64,000 nt of DNA from Lateolabrax maculatus (taxonomy: Eukaryota > Chordata > Actinopteri > Acropomatiformes > Lateolabracidae): contig CM062200.1 in the NCBI GenBank assembly GCA_031216445.1, positions 7,765,001 to 7,829,000 of the forward strand. The letters run 5' to 3'. Each line of letters starts with the position of its first letter. Within the stretch, counting starts at the first letter, position 1. The notes beneath the pieces were generated by a model. The model ran no database searches and was not told the DNA's origin. It saw nothing but the letters and a program-made list of their open reading frames with translations. Both the position numbers and the translations under genes were made by a program. Shown here in pieces: positions 46,692 through 58,000 of the stretch.

Positions 46692-49651
46692 CTGTCGATA
46701 ACAATACAGATAAATGAGGACAAAAGACATCAGGCACCAGGACATGTGGCCACACACACACACAAAGAGTGATCCTATCATTTCTGTGAATTAAAAGACA
46801 GAGTCTATGACACGCCTACCTTTCCGGTAACTTGACCATCAAGAGCAAAAGCTCCTCTCAGTCCTCCTTCACTGATGGCCTCAGGACGGTCGATTTTATT
46901 ACCCAACACCAACACTGGTACATTGACTATGGTCTCGTCTCCTAGGAGAGCCTAGAAACACAAGAGCAGCCCAAAGATCACCATCAATCTCCTGTTAACA
47001 GAGCACATTCAGTAGTGCGTTCTGGAAACAGCTTGTAACAGTTTAATCTTACATCGAGTTCAGTCTTGGATTCTGTGAGTCTGTCGTGATCTGCACAGTC
47101 TACAAGAAAGACGACTCCATTCACAGCCGGCAGGTAGTTCTTCCACACTCTTCGAGCTACAAACAAAGAAAAAATAAAACAGCTTATGAATCAGCGGCCC
47201 TTTCAGCAATTTAATATGATAGTGGGTGTCCTTCTCAGCTTGTTAATGCAGCAGCTTTACCTAGGAACTGGTGAAAATTAAACTGTATCTTTTAGTGTTT
47301 CTGTGTTCAATCATAAAGTGACTCAATCGCCATGTAGTGGCTCACAGGTCCTAACGAATACATTTTAGTAAATGCACACCCGCACAGGTGTTTACTTTTA
47401 CTTTACATTACTTTGGCTAATTTGACGTCACCAAACTATTGACTTATATCATTAATAATAATGGTGTAAATTGTCCCGCCTTAACAGATGCAACAAAGCT
47501 AACAGGAGAGTGAGGGAGCTGTCAATCAAGCACTTGTACACGCCCACACAGTCTTGAGAAAAGGTTTTATCAGGCAACATAAGTGGGGACAACTGTGTAA
47601 TCGCTGTAACTTTAAATGACAGGATTTTGATTTATTTATTATTATTTATATATCATTTATTATTATTAACCATGAGTTTTAGAATACTGCGTTAATAACT
47701 ACAAAATGTACTTATCCATCATATAATCTTGTGGGATAGCACCTTTTTTCTTCTTTCATGTATATTTTTCTGCAGCACTGGCAGAAGCTTTACATTTCCA
47801 ATCAATATTTTAGGCTCAGTAGTTCCGTCAGAGCTGATCTGAATGACACATCAGGGCTGAGGGGGCTACAGAGACACCATGTGGCAGCCACGAGAACTGT
47901 GATTGGTCGACTTGCTTCTGTTTTCTCGGACATGTTTCTGATCACAGTAGAGATTACTGATGGTGCTGGAAACATGGAGCAAGTTGACAAAAAGGCTCAG
48001 TAATCTTATGTTTTTCAACTGACAACAAGTGTGCTCTAGCAAACCTATTTACACTGAAAACCCTCTCCTCCCTGCAACTTTTTTTTAATAATTTGAACAC
48101 GACTATTTCTACTGTGGGTGAATGAGACCACCTGATAATGTAAGAAACATCCATGTAGTTTTGAGGTGGGACTACGACAAACTACAGATTAAACCTGCCC
48201 TGAATCTTAAATTACTTTTAGAACACTTCGGCTAAGAAGTATGCAGCGTGTTGCATGCAAAAATCAGTGACAACTACCTATTTCTATAGTGTGACGTTAT
48301 TGGCAAAAATGGAAGGAAAGATGAAAGTCTCACCTTGTACATGTCCTCCCAGATCAAATGTAGTAAATGTCATCCCACCGATTGTCAGCTCTTCAGAAGC
48401 TTTGAGAAAAAGATAAAATCCCTTTTTAATCTAGTACATTTTTTGGCCTGCGCAGTGAGAACTAGGTTGGAAATTACCATATTAATAATTTTAACTCACG
48501 ATACAACACTACAGTGTCACAGTATTTTGCCCACATGAAAATAATATAATATAATAATATAATTCTGCGATCTTGTATATGCTGCAAGACAGTCATCTAC
48601 AATAAATTACAATGTCTATGTAACTAACAAATATACCCCCAAACAGGTGAATTTTTTTTCAAAAAGAAGTAATCAATTATACTGTATTTATTTAATGAAT
48701 AATAAACTCACATGAAACAGCATACACCAAAACAGCTTTTAATACTCTACTCAAAAAAACCTGAGCATGAGCTATTATCTAAGTGCCAAACATCTGTAAA
48801 CAAGAAAGCAGAACAGTATTGTACAACTAGTGCCACAACATTAATACCATATCACTATAGTACATCAAAGTTGACTATTTGCTGAACCAGTACAAAACCA
48901 CATCTCTTCAAAGCCAAATATGTCCTGGAATCTTTTCTGCTTTAAAGGGGGCTTTGTATATGTGCTAAATTTTCTGTACACCCTATATACAGCCTGTCCT
49001 ATTGACCCTGTGGAATAATATGAACTATAATCCTAACAAAAACATACAAACAAGCAGACCCATCTATTTTCTAACATCAACATATCTGATTTCTGCTTAC
49101 TTGGATGCAGCGTTGGCACATGTTGGCCAAGTCGGTCATCTTTCAACATGTGTAGGAGTGTTGTTTTACCAGCGTTGTCCAGGCCCAGGAAAACCAGCTT
49201 CCCAGACTTTTTGTACAGTCCTGAAATGACCGACACATGTTATGGGTGAAGTACTACTTAATCCCTGAGGTCAAACATAACCACCACAATAACATTCACT
49301 CAAGTACTGTACTTGAGTTTAGTTCTGAGAAACTTTACACTTTTAATATCCTGGTATGCGTCATGGTTATAGAGTACCCAAACACAACTATGCATTAGTT
49401 TATGACTTAAGGTTATTTTGATTAAGCCCCACCTGGACCACATACATTTCAATACAGTCAACATGTCAATAATTTAACACAGAAAAGTATAATTCCTCAA
49501 AGTGAGCTACTTTTTGATAAAGTAATGGTGGTATTGCTGCTTCTATTGAGTATACAATTATTAAATAGTTGCAAAACTGCATACCATACTTACCTAAGAA
49601 CTGTAAAACACTACTAAACCCCCTGTAGATCCAGTCGAATAAAAATGACAT
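46575..49651 (-). CDS. sar1a: SAR1-type small GTPase of the COPII coat (complete, 6 coding exons)
   Basis: Minus-strand exons: 49651-49594, 49220-49101, 48399-48334, 47156-47053, 46951-46820, 46691-46575; 597 nt, 198 aa, the exact length of human SAR1A/B. Seen: the N-terminal amphipathic helix MSFLFDWIY, G1 loop GLDNAGKT (32-39), switch II DLGGH (75-79), guanine-specificity motif NKID (134-137) and C-terminus GYGEGFRWLSQYID. Known of the family: the GTP-bound form inserts its N-terminal helix into the ER membrane and recruits Sec23/24. Paralogue choice: TGKGNVSLKEL and the linked ppa1 and lrrc20 fit SAR1A, but HVQARR is the SAR1B version. Oddity: residues about 143-156 (EGGLRGAFALDGQV) differ strongly from the usual EEKLREIFGLYGQT. 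Neighbour ppa1 lies upstream on the same strand. Confidence 0.93.
46820..46951 (-). CDS. sar1a: sar1a coding exon 5 (NKID motif, diverged segment)
   Basis: Acceptor TTTCTAG, donor AAG|GTAGGC. 44 codons containing VLVLGNKIDRPEAISE, then the unusual GGLRGAFALDGQVTGK. It is in frame with both neighbours and has no stop. Confidence 0.92.
47053..47156 (-). CDS. sar1a: sar1a coding exon 4
   Basis: Acceptor TTTGTAG, donor GAT|GTAAGA. Encodes ARRVWKNYLPAVNGVVFLVD, then CADHDRLTESKTELD. Confidence 0.95.
47157..48333 (-). other. sar1a: sar1a intron 3
   Basis: 1.18 kb. Nothing recognised beyond AT-rich runs. Confidence 0.7.
48334..48399 (-). CDS. sar1a: sar1a coding exon 3 (switch II)
   Basis: Acceptor CAAAG, donor G|GTGAGA. 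Encodes SEELTIGGMTFTTFDLGG then HVQ. His79, the residue of the classic H79G mutant, is present. Confidence 0.94.
48400..49100 (-). other. sar1a: sar1a intron 2
   Basis: 701 nt, AT-rich, with an ATAAT run near 48,540. Nothing else recognised. Confidence 0.7.
49101..49220 (-). CDS. sar1a: sar1a coding exon 2 (P-loop)
   Basis: Acceptor TTTCAG, donor A|GTAAGC. Encodes LYKKSGKLVF, the GLDNAGKT nucleotide-binding loop and LKDDRLGQHVPTLHP. Confidence 0.96.
49221..49593 (-). other. sar1a: sar1a intron 1 of the coding part
   Basis: 373 nt. Nothing recognised apart from a possible fragment of the AGTACTCAAGT-type repeat near 49,300. Confidence 0.65.
49594..49651 (-). CDS. sar1a: sar1a coding exon 1
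   Basis: The ATG (49651-49649) follows 15 nt of UTR after acceptor TTTCAG. Encodes MSFLFDWIYRGFSSVLQFL and ends G|GTAAGT. Confidence 0.94.
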
Positions 49652-49666
49652 CTTCACAGTCTTTGA

Positions 49667-50581
49667 CTGAAACAAGAAAGAGGTCAGATTACTGTTACAT
49701 AGTAATGCACTGAGTGACCAGAAAAAAAGACATGCCTGCTTTGCCCCTGTATTAATGAGGTGTCCATCACAAACTATGACCTCAATAATTACTCAAATGA
49801 ATGATGTATTGGATCACATTATATTACGAGGCGTTTCTCATATTTTTGATCCCACTTATATGTCAATATGGTGAACAAAATATTAGAAACGCCCACCCTT
49901 GACCAAACTTGTTTCACCTGTGCTTTTCCTGCCGTGCCAAACGTCTATTATTGCATTAGATTTCATCATCCAGGTGTTTTTTTTTAATATCCTTGACACT
50001 GCAGCTCAACCCACACATGTAGCAGGTGGCTAGCGGCATCGTTACCTTTGAGCACAATTTACTGTTCATACTCAATCTAATACCTGCAAACACATGCATT
50101 CATTATCGTCGTTTCCGGCTGTGGAAACGAATCCAGCCGAGAGGATGCAACAGGTCCGATGAAACGACTGATTAGATTATTTTAGCTGCATGCTTATTTA
50201 CCAGCGCTCCTTTCAGCTGTTCGTTAATCGCTTCTTGCGACGCTGCAAAATGACAAATTACAATCGCGGTGCAATGTTCCGACGTTCAACAACACTGGCG
50301 CATTTGCAGCCATGTGTCCTGTTCGTATTTAGCTCGTTTCGACGTGCTGGTAAACCGAGTGAACGACGGCGTTGGCTCAGATAACGCTTTAAGGCTAGTT
50401 AGCATTAGCACGGCAGCTCCCGTTAAACCGCTGGTACTTTCTAGAGTCTGTGAGCTCACGTGCGACCGGGCGACAACCTGCTGCCCCTAAAACTCCTTTA
50501 TTAACTGGCGTCAACGGCACAACAGGTTAAACTGTGTCTCCACATCGTATTGTTTTGTACTTTAACGTGAGCAGGACTTAC
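49667..50581 (-). other. sar1a: sar1a 5' intron, between non-coding exon 1 and the start exon
   Basis: Minus-strand donor G|GTAAGT (50581-50576) and acceptor CTTGTTTCAG (ending 49667) bound a 915-nt intron in the 5' UTR. The half near the promoter is relatively rich in CpG. Confidence 0.6.
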
Positions 50582-50690
50582 CCCTCGGCACTGACCAGCA
50601 GCCCAGCTCAGGAGTGTCGCTGGTCTCCTTGGAAACAGTCAATGGGAGTTCCGCTTTTTCTTCTTCTTCGTGGTTTTTAAAGTTCGGCGT
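50582..50690 (-). other. sar1a: sar1a non-coding exon 1 (5' boundary approximate)
   Basis: Inferred from the strong minus-strand donor at 50581 and the promoter motifs just above 50,690. The transcription start is not determined. Confidence 0.5.
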
Positions 50691-50770
50691 GTGGCTTCCG
50701 GTGTGTTGCGCTGGCGCCCTCTCTGCTCGGCGGCGGCTGCTGCTGCCTCTCAGTGAACTTCCATTGGTTG
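50690..50770 (-). promoter_or_regulatory. sar1a: Putative sar1a core promoter (ETS and CCAAT motifs)
   Basis: On the minus strand there is CCGGAAGC (50701-50694, ETS consensus) and CCAAT (50767-50763, NF-Y) about 65 bp upstream, with a GCCGCCG run between. This is a normal housekeeping-promoter arrangement directed toward sar1a. The motifs are seen; the function is inferred. Confidence 0.5.
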
Positions 50771-51740
50771 CAAATCTTTTTACATTGTGCTTGGCAAAGT
50801 TTACATTTAATTTGATATGTTGCAACAAAAAGACATTTTCTTACGATTTTTTGTTGTTGTTTAGGATGTCGAAAAAATAAAAAATACATAAATGCAAATC
50901 TAAAAGCAAAAAGCCATGACATGCTTGAGATATTTATCAGAGTACAGCATTTTAACTTTGGGACAGTAGGATAGTATTCTTTTTCTTTTTTTTTTACATA
51001 TAACATATGTGATTACATACCATTTATTGACAAGTAGGCTAACATTGCATCATATTTGCATGTTTCTCTGTTTATTCCAATATAGAGAGAAAAAAACTAT
51101 CAAAATTTAGGTAGCTCATTCTGTTACTTGGGAAATATCAATCAAAATGGACATACAGTAAACATGTAAATGCTTAAAATAAGTGAAAGCTTTATTCTAG
51201 CATCGAACTGCATTACCTTTAAGCACATTTAGAACAAATAACTGTGATGTGGGGCAGTAAGTTAAATAGACTGTCATGCAGTAGCTGCATAAGAGCACTT
51301 TTCAGCTGTTGTAACCATGGTTTCTAACACTGTAAAGGCCCATAGTGCTTATTGAAACTTATTGTTTAATTGCAGCCTACAGAAGCATCCCATGGGGGTT
51401 ATCCATTTACAGCCTCACTTTAATAACCAGTCATTTGTACTGCTAAGTAGCTATTACATTTTAAGAACACTAAATACCTAATCTATTGGAATTGCCCACA
51501 GGCAGTAGTGCAATTAGTTGTATGTCCACATGAATTATTGGATGGAGGACTGTACAGAAATGGGTGTACGTGTCTTATTTCAAAGATTACAGGCAAGGCA
51601 TGAGTTCTTTCTGTCTGTCTTTTCCCATCAGGACACCATTATCGACTTTAGATCCGTATTCTGTAGGTAAGCTCTGGTCTCTGTGATAATGACAATATGT
51701 AATAGTGGCAATAAAATAAATACAATACACAATACCCTGG
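50771..51740. other. Intergenic spacer between ppa1 and sar1a
   Basis: About 1 kb of AT-rich sequence. No gene or repeat was recognised. Confidence 0.6.
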
Positions 51741-51744
51741 GATT

Positions 51745-52000
51745 TAGTGTGATTTATTATGTCTTTTGTCAAGCTTTAAATTAAAGGCTACTATTGAATA
51801 ACATAAATGTAATATTGTGTCACAATCACACAACAAGTAGTTTTGAACAACAGCATGAGACATCCAAGTGTGAACAAAGAAGCTAATAAATGTGAAAATA
51901 TAAATCCGTCCAGTTTAGGTGCTGCTCTGGTGTGTTAAAATCAGATGAAGGAAGAAAGAAGTGAAGGAAGGAATGAAAGTTTCTGCCCAGGATTGTCTTC
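51745..52000 (-). other. ppa1: ppa1 3' UTR (extent inferred)
   Basis: A minus-strand AATAAA at 51757-51752 is the first plausible poly(A) signal after the stop. Confidence 0.45.
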
Positions 52001-52029
52001 TTATTTCTCATAGTAGAACCACTTGTCGA
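52001..52029 (-). CDS. ppa1: ppa1 coding exon 11 and stop
   Basis: After a poly-T acceptor ending TTTCAG it encodes VDKWFYYEK and TAA (52003-52001), matching human VDKWFHHQKN. Confidence 0.93.
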
Positions 52030-55000
52030 CTGAAAAAAAAAAAGACATCAAGCATACGTGACTTTTCCACAGAGTAACAAGATAAACTAGAAAAGGCTAT
52101 TTCTGAAGAAATTGTGGTGTGAATGCTGACTGCTGAAAGGCTGACGCTAAACTGGATTGCTGGCTTGAACTAGCCTGAAGCAGCTGGAGGGAGTATGAAT
52201 TAGTAAGGAAAGTGGCAAACGGTCTAAATATTATGAATGGGAGTTAAAAGTTGAATAAAAAGTCTAAAAATGCGAAAATCCTGTGTGTGTGTGTCTTTGT
52301 CACATCCCACCAACTGCTGAGAAAAGACAACACTAAACAACAAAAACGACAAAAAACAAAAAAAAAAACGACAGAAAAAAAACATTAAACGACCCTATGA
52401 AACAAAAACGACCAAAAAAACAACAAAAACGATAAAAACATTAACAAAAACAACACTATAAGCAACAAAAACAACAAAAAGACACTAAAAACAACAAAAA
52501 TGACAACAAAAACGACAACAAAAACAACAAAAACGACAAAAAAACAACAAAAACGACAAAAAACAACAAAAACAACACCATAAATAACAAAAAACGACAA
52601 AAAACAACAAAAACGACGCTATAAACAACAAAAACGACAAAAAAATAACAAAAACGACAAAAAACAACAAAAACAACACCATAAATAACAAAAAACGACA
52701 AAAAACAACAAAAACGACGCTATAAACAACAAAAACGACACTATAAATAACAAAAAACAACAAAAACGACACTATAAACAACAAAAGCCAACAAAAAAGA
52801 CACTATAAATGACACTATAAACAACAACAAAAACGACACTATATATAACAAAAAATCGACAAAAAACAACAAAAACGACACTATATATAACAAAAAATCG
52901 ACAAAAAACAACAAAAACGACACTTTAAACGACAAAAAAAGACACTACAAACAACAAAAAATGACAAAAAATGACAAAAAACAAAAAAACAACAAAAACG
53001 ACACTAAACAACAAAAAACGACACTATAAACAACAAAAAATGACGACAAAAACGACAACAAAAACAACAAAAACGACACTTTAAACGACAAAAAACAACA
53101 AAAACGACAAAAAGACACTATAAACAACAAAAAACAACAACAAAAAACAACAAAAACGACACTATAAACGACAAAAAATGACAAAAAACAACAAAAACGA
53201 CAAAAAACAACAAAAACGACAAAAAACAACAAAAACGACACTATAAACGACAAAAACGACACTATAAACAACAAAAAACGACAAAAAAAAACAAAAAACG
53301 ACAAAAACAACAAAAACGACACTATAAACGACAAAAACGACACTATAAACAACAAAAAACAACAAAAACGACACTTTAAATGACAAAAACGACACTATAA
53401 ACAACAGAAAACGACAAAAAACAACAAAAACGACACTATAAATCACAAAAAACAACAAAAAACAACAAAAAACCAACAAAAAACGACAAAAACTAAAAAA
53501 ACAACAAAAATGACACTATAAACAACAAAAAACGACAGTATAAACAACAAAAATTAACAAAAACTACACTTTAAACGACAAAAAACGACACTATAAACAA
53601 CAGAAAACGACAAAAAAACGACAAAAACGACACTATAAACGACAAAAAAGGACAAAAAAGACACTATAAACAACAAAAAACAACAAAAAACGACAAAAAC
53701 GACACTATTAACGACAAAAAACGACAAAAACGACACTATAAACAACAATAAACGACAAAAAACAACAAAAACGACACTATAAACAACAAAAACGACACTA
53801 TATATAACAAAAAACAACAAAAAACAACAAAAACGACAAAAAACGACACTATAAACAACAGAAAACAACAGAAAACAACAAAAAACAACAAAAAACGACA
53901 AAAACGACACTATAAACAACAAAAAACAACAAAAACGACACTACAAACAACAAAAAATTTCGTTTTTGTCGTTTTGTTGTTGTTTAAAGAGTTGTTTTTG
54001 TTGTTTTTTGTTGTTTATAGTGTCGTTTTTGTTGTTTTTTGTCGTTTTTGTTGTTTTTGTTGTCGTTTTTGTTGTTTATAGTGTCGTTTTTGTCGTTTTT
54101 TGTTGTTTATAGTGTCGTTTTTGTTGTTTTAGTTGTCGTTTTTGTTGTTTTTTTGTCATTTTTGTTGTTTTTGTTGTCGTTTTTGTTGTCGTTTTTGTTG
54201 TTTATAGTGTCGTTTTTGTCGTTTTTTGTTGTTTATAGTGTCGTTTTTGTTGTTTTTTGTCGATTTTTGTTGTTTTTTGTCGATTTTTGTTGTTTATAGT
54301 GTCGTTTTTTGTCGTTTTTGTTGTTTTTGTTGTCGTTTTTGTTGTTTATAGTGTCGTTTTTGTCGTTTTTTGTTGTTTATAGTGTCGTTTTTGTTGTTTT
54401 AGTTGTCGTTTTTGTTGTTTTTTGTTGTTTTTTGTTGTTTATAGTGTCGTTTTTGTTGTTTTTGTCGTTCTTGTTGTTGTTTTTTGTCGTTTTTGTTGTT
54501 TAAAGTGTCGTTTTTGTTGTTTTTGTTGTTCTTGTTGTCGTTTTTGTTGTTTATAGTGTCGTTTTCTTGTCGTTTTTGTTGTTTATAAATGACACTATAA
54601 ACAGTTCACACCTGAACGTATGAATGAGCAGATTAGACTTGAAAAATGCTTGAAAAAGTCTAAAAATGTCAAAATCCTGTGTGTGTGTGTGTGTGTGTGT
54701 GTAACAGGCTGAAGTCAGTGGTTGCCATGGTGATGGCCACAGCACTTTTCCCCTCTGTCGCCCTCCTCAACTTTCTGGTCTCAGTTAACATTGCAGTATA
54801 TGCAGCTCTTGGCTGGTACACCTGTCACTTGAGGACTCGTAGAGCCAAAAGTTTAGGTCCGATTGCTACCGTAGCCAGACTTCTGCGACTGTAACAAATT
54901 TTCCTACGTTCTGATGTAAAATCACATATGAGGAGTGAAAATTGTGGTACTGGGAGCAATCTGAGTAGAAATTTTTGAGTTGAGTTTCAATCTCCTCCCC

Positions 55001-58000
55001 ACTCTACCCTTTGAACATTCTACCACATACACTCATGGAAAAATGTCAGAAGGGCTGAAATTTTCATGATTTTTGAAATGAGGTTGTGTAAAAAGTATGA
55101 ATGATCTGGAAGAGTTGAATTTATGTCAGAAAGTCCAAAGTGGTGTGAACGTTTTAATGTTGGAATGACGTGAAAGTATGAAGGATTTGGAAGACTTTGA
55201 AGATGAGTGGTTTTGAATGTTTTTCTCATTGACTTTCATTATAATTAAGTTTTAAACAAAGTTGAATATTTTCCAAAGTATTAATGGTTTTTGAATGTTG
55301 AATAACACCTTGAATGTACGAGATGTGGAACTTTTACAAGTTTGAATGGAGTTTGTAGCTGAAAGTATGAATGAGTAGAGAAGAGTTGAAGAATGCTTTC
55401 AGCATTCACACCAACTAGCTGCAATAAAACAAATAAATATACATTCACCTGAACTTGGAATGGGATCTTCAGCTCCAAAATCACATGCCTGTAGAAGTTG
55501 GCAAAATCAATCAAATCGTGTTATTTTGTCGTAACAACCGCACTTTGGAATTCATGAAGAATAAATGTGTGTAGCTCATTAAATGATGTGAAAAATCATG
55601 CTGTTCTGTACGTATGTTGGGGGTCTATTTTTCTACCTTATGAAAGCCATGAGATCATGGTTTCTGTTTGAACTGAAAACCAATAGCCTCATGTTGCAAA
55701 ATGAATCAGTTGGAGTGAACTGAAAGAAACTGCCTTTAGCATTTCTCTGTCTTCTGCCTCTTCACTAATGATCCTCTCCTTTTGTCTGAGGGCTTGTGTG
55801 TTACCAGGTTATCCCGCAAGCTGTTATGTTTATCATCTCTAGTCTCATTAAGGAAGGGATGGGCGTAAACATGCTGCTGACATTAACTTGAAAATAAAGC
55901 AAACTTACAGACTTAACCACAACCTCTGCGTCCCCAGCAGAGCCGCAGAATGGACTATCTGAGACACTGGTGTTCATGCTGATTCAAAAAAGAGATAAAA
56001 CAAAGGAAACAATTTCAGCTTTAAAACACTTCACCAGAAAAATGTTAATGGGCCTAAAAAGGCATATATATTATATTAAATGTATAAACAACATCACTGA
56101 TTTGTCTGCAGTAAGAAGCAGCTACAGTTCTATTATCTATTAACTCTATAAATAAGTTGGTTCACCCTCTCCTGTCAGCGCTATATCGCTATATCGCTGA
56201 TAGCGATATAGCGTCATATAGCCAACTGTTTGCATAATAGAGCAGGAGTTGAATTCTGAATATGAATTTAACTCACCAATTTAACTCGCCGGCATCGGTC
56301 TTCTTTGAAATAAGTGCCTTCCAAAACTCATGGGTGCTCTTGACTGTTTTAATGGCAAAGTCCTAGAAAACACAATTTTTATTCACAATAACCAAATCTA
56401 GATTTTCCTTATCACCTTTCTCCAAGAAAGCATCAATACACAAGGAAAAAAAAAAAGTAGATATGCTTAACAGAAAACATTTTACATCTCATTTTCCCTC
56501 TAGAAATGTTTTATTTCATTAAGATAAACTGAAGTTTTTATTTGTCCGTTGCTTATTAATTTCATAGATCGGATCAGATGTACATACAAAAACAGCTATA
56601 TCAGTAGTCTAAGGTTTAAAAGCATGTCCCAGAACTAATCTAACATTTTCAAAATACAACACAAGCACTGTGAATACAAATTTAAAAGATGTACCCTGTC
56701 CTTGAACTCTCCATTGAAAGCAAACTGGTTTTCAGGTTTCCCATCAGGGACTTTGTATCTTCTGAACCAATCAACTGTTGCCTCCAGATATCCAGGCTTC
56801 AGTCGTCTTACATCATCAATATCTGCAACAAATCAACAACAAAGGAGAACTCTAAAATTCAGAATAACTTATGTAACTGATGAAACATCTTCCAGCATTG
56901 CCCGCAGTTTGTATTGCAGGTTATTCATACTGTTAAAGTCGGCAGCTTCAGGGTCCTCAGTATTAATCACGATGACCTTCCAGTCTGTTTCTCCCTCATC
57001 GATCAAAGCCAGAGTTCCCAACACCTTCACTTTGATTATTTCTCCTCGAGAGCACACCTAAGAATCAGAGACACATTTTTGAAAAAGCTCAATTTAAATC
57101 TTTCTCTTCAAAGCCCCTAGTCAGACTTGTTCCAGTACCTTATTCCCTATGTCACATATATCAATAGGATCATTGTCCCCACAGCATCCTGTGTCGCCGT
57201 CTTTGTGGTTGGGGTCTTCCCATGTCTGTGAGAAGAGAAAGCATATGTTTGATGGAGTAGAGACATGCTCTGGTTTCCGGTTGGGTGAATATCTTCTGAG
57301 TAGGACTTGCCTGCGGAATAGCTCCATAATTCCAGATATAGCCTTTGTGAGGAAACACATTCGCTACATAACGAAGATTCCCCTTCTTCATGTCTTGTTT
57401 CAGTGGATTAAGAGGATCTTTGGTGGCAATCTGATAAACAGATGGCAAACATACAATTACATCAACTTACTAAAAACAGAAGGAAGCACTGACCCACATT
57501 GTGGTCGCTGTATATTATTAAAAAATCTTGATTAAGTGGAACAAAAACATATTAGCTAAATAGGCTGGTTTATTTTATTTTCTTATCATTAGCTTTATTC
57601 TCATATGCATTGTTTATTGTTATGCAATTTTTAAGGTTTTCAATGTATTAAATATTACAGGATAAGGAGGGAACATGCACTAACATAATCAATGAAAACA
57701 CTGATCATTTGCCAAAAATGTTTGTATATATACCTCCATCTTTGCATTTGTCCATCTTGGAACTTCTACAACAGCATGAAAAATGTTCTGCAAGATGAAC
57801 AGAAATACAGTTTTGTGATACCAAGGATGAATTCTCTTTCCTGCTTCTATGAAATGTATCTTTCTATGACATAACAGGGATTATAGAATGAAATACAGGC
57901 CAAACCTTTGCAGCACCAACTTGAAAGATGCTGAAAGGAATGGCTGATTTATACAGTGCTTAAAAAAACACTAGACATCCATTCATTACCAATTGGATAG

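Larger units (their letters stand above)
52030..55448 (-). other. ppa1: ppa1 intron 10, mostly repeat
   Basis: 3.4 kb separating the two tiny last coding exons. It is filled by the strand-switching minisatellite (52.3-54.6 kb), flanking (GT)n tracts and a degenerate tandem family (54.6-55.4 kb). Confidence 0.9.

Noticed and set aside
52385..54503. Many long frames encoding Phe/Val/Leu/Ser-rich 'membrane' peptides
   Set aside because: They are translations of the TTTTTGTTG/GTTTATAGTGTCG minisatellite in several frames and both directions; no domain, and all lie inside the ppa1 intron.
52325..54600. CRISPR-like array or clustered TATA boxes (CACTATAAAC)
   Set aside because: Units are irregular, without conserved repeat and unique spacer alternation, and the genome is vertebrate. 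The TATA-like strings are by-products of the repeat.
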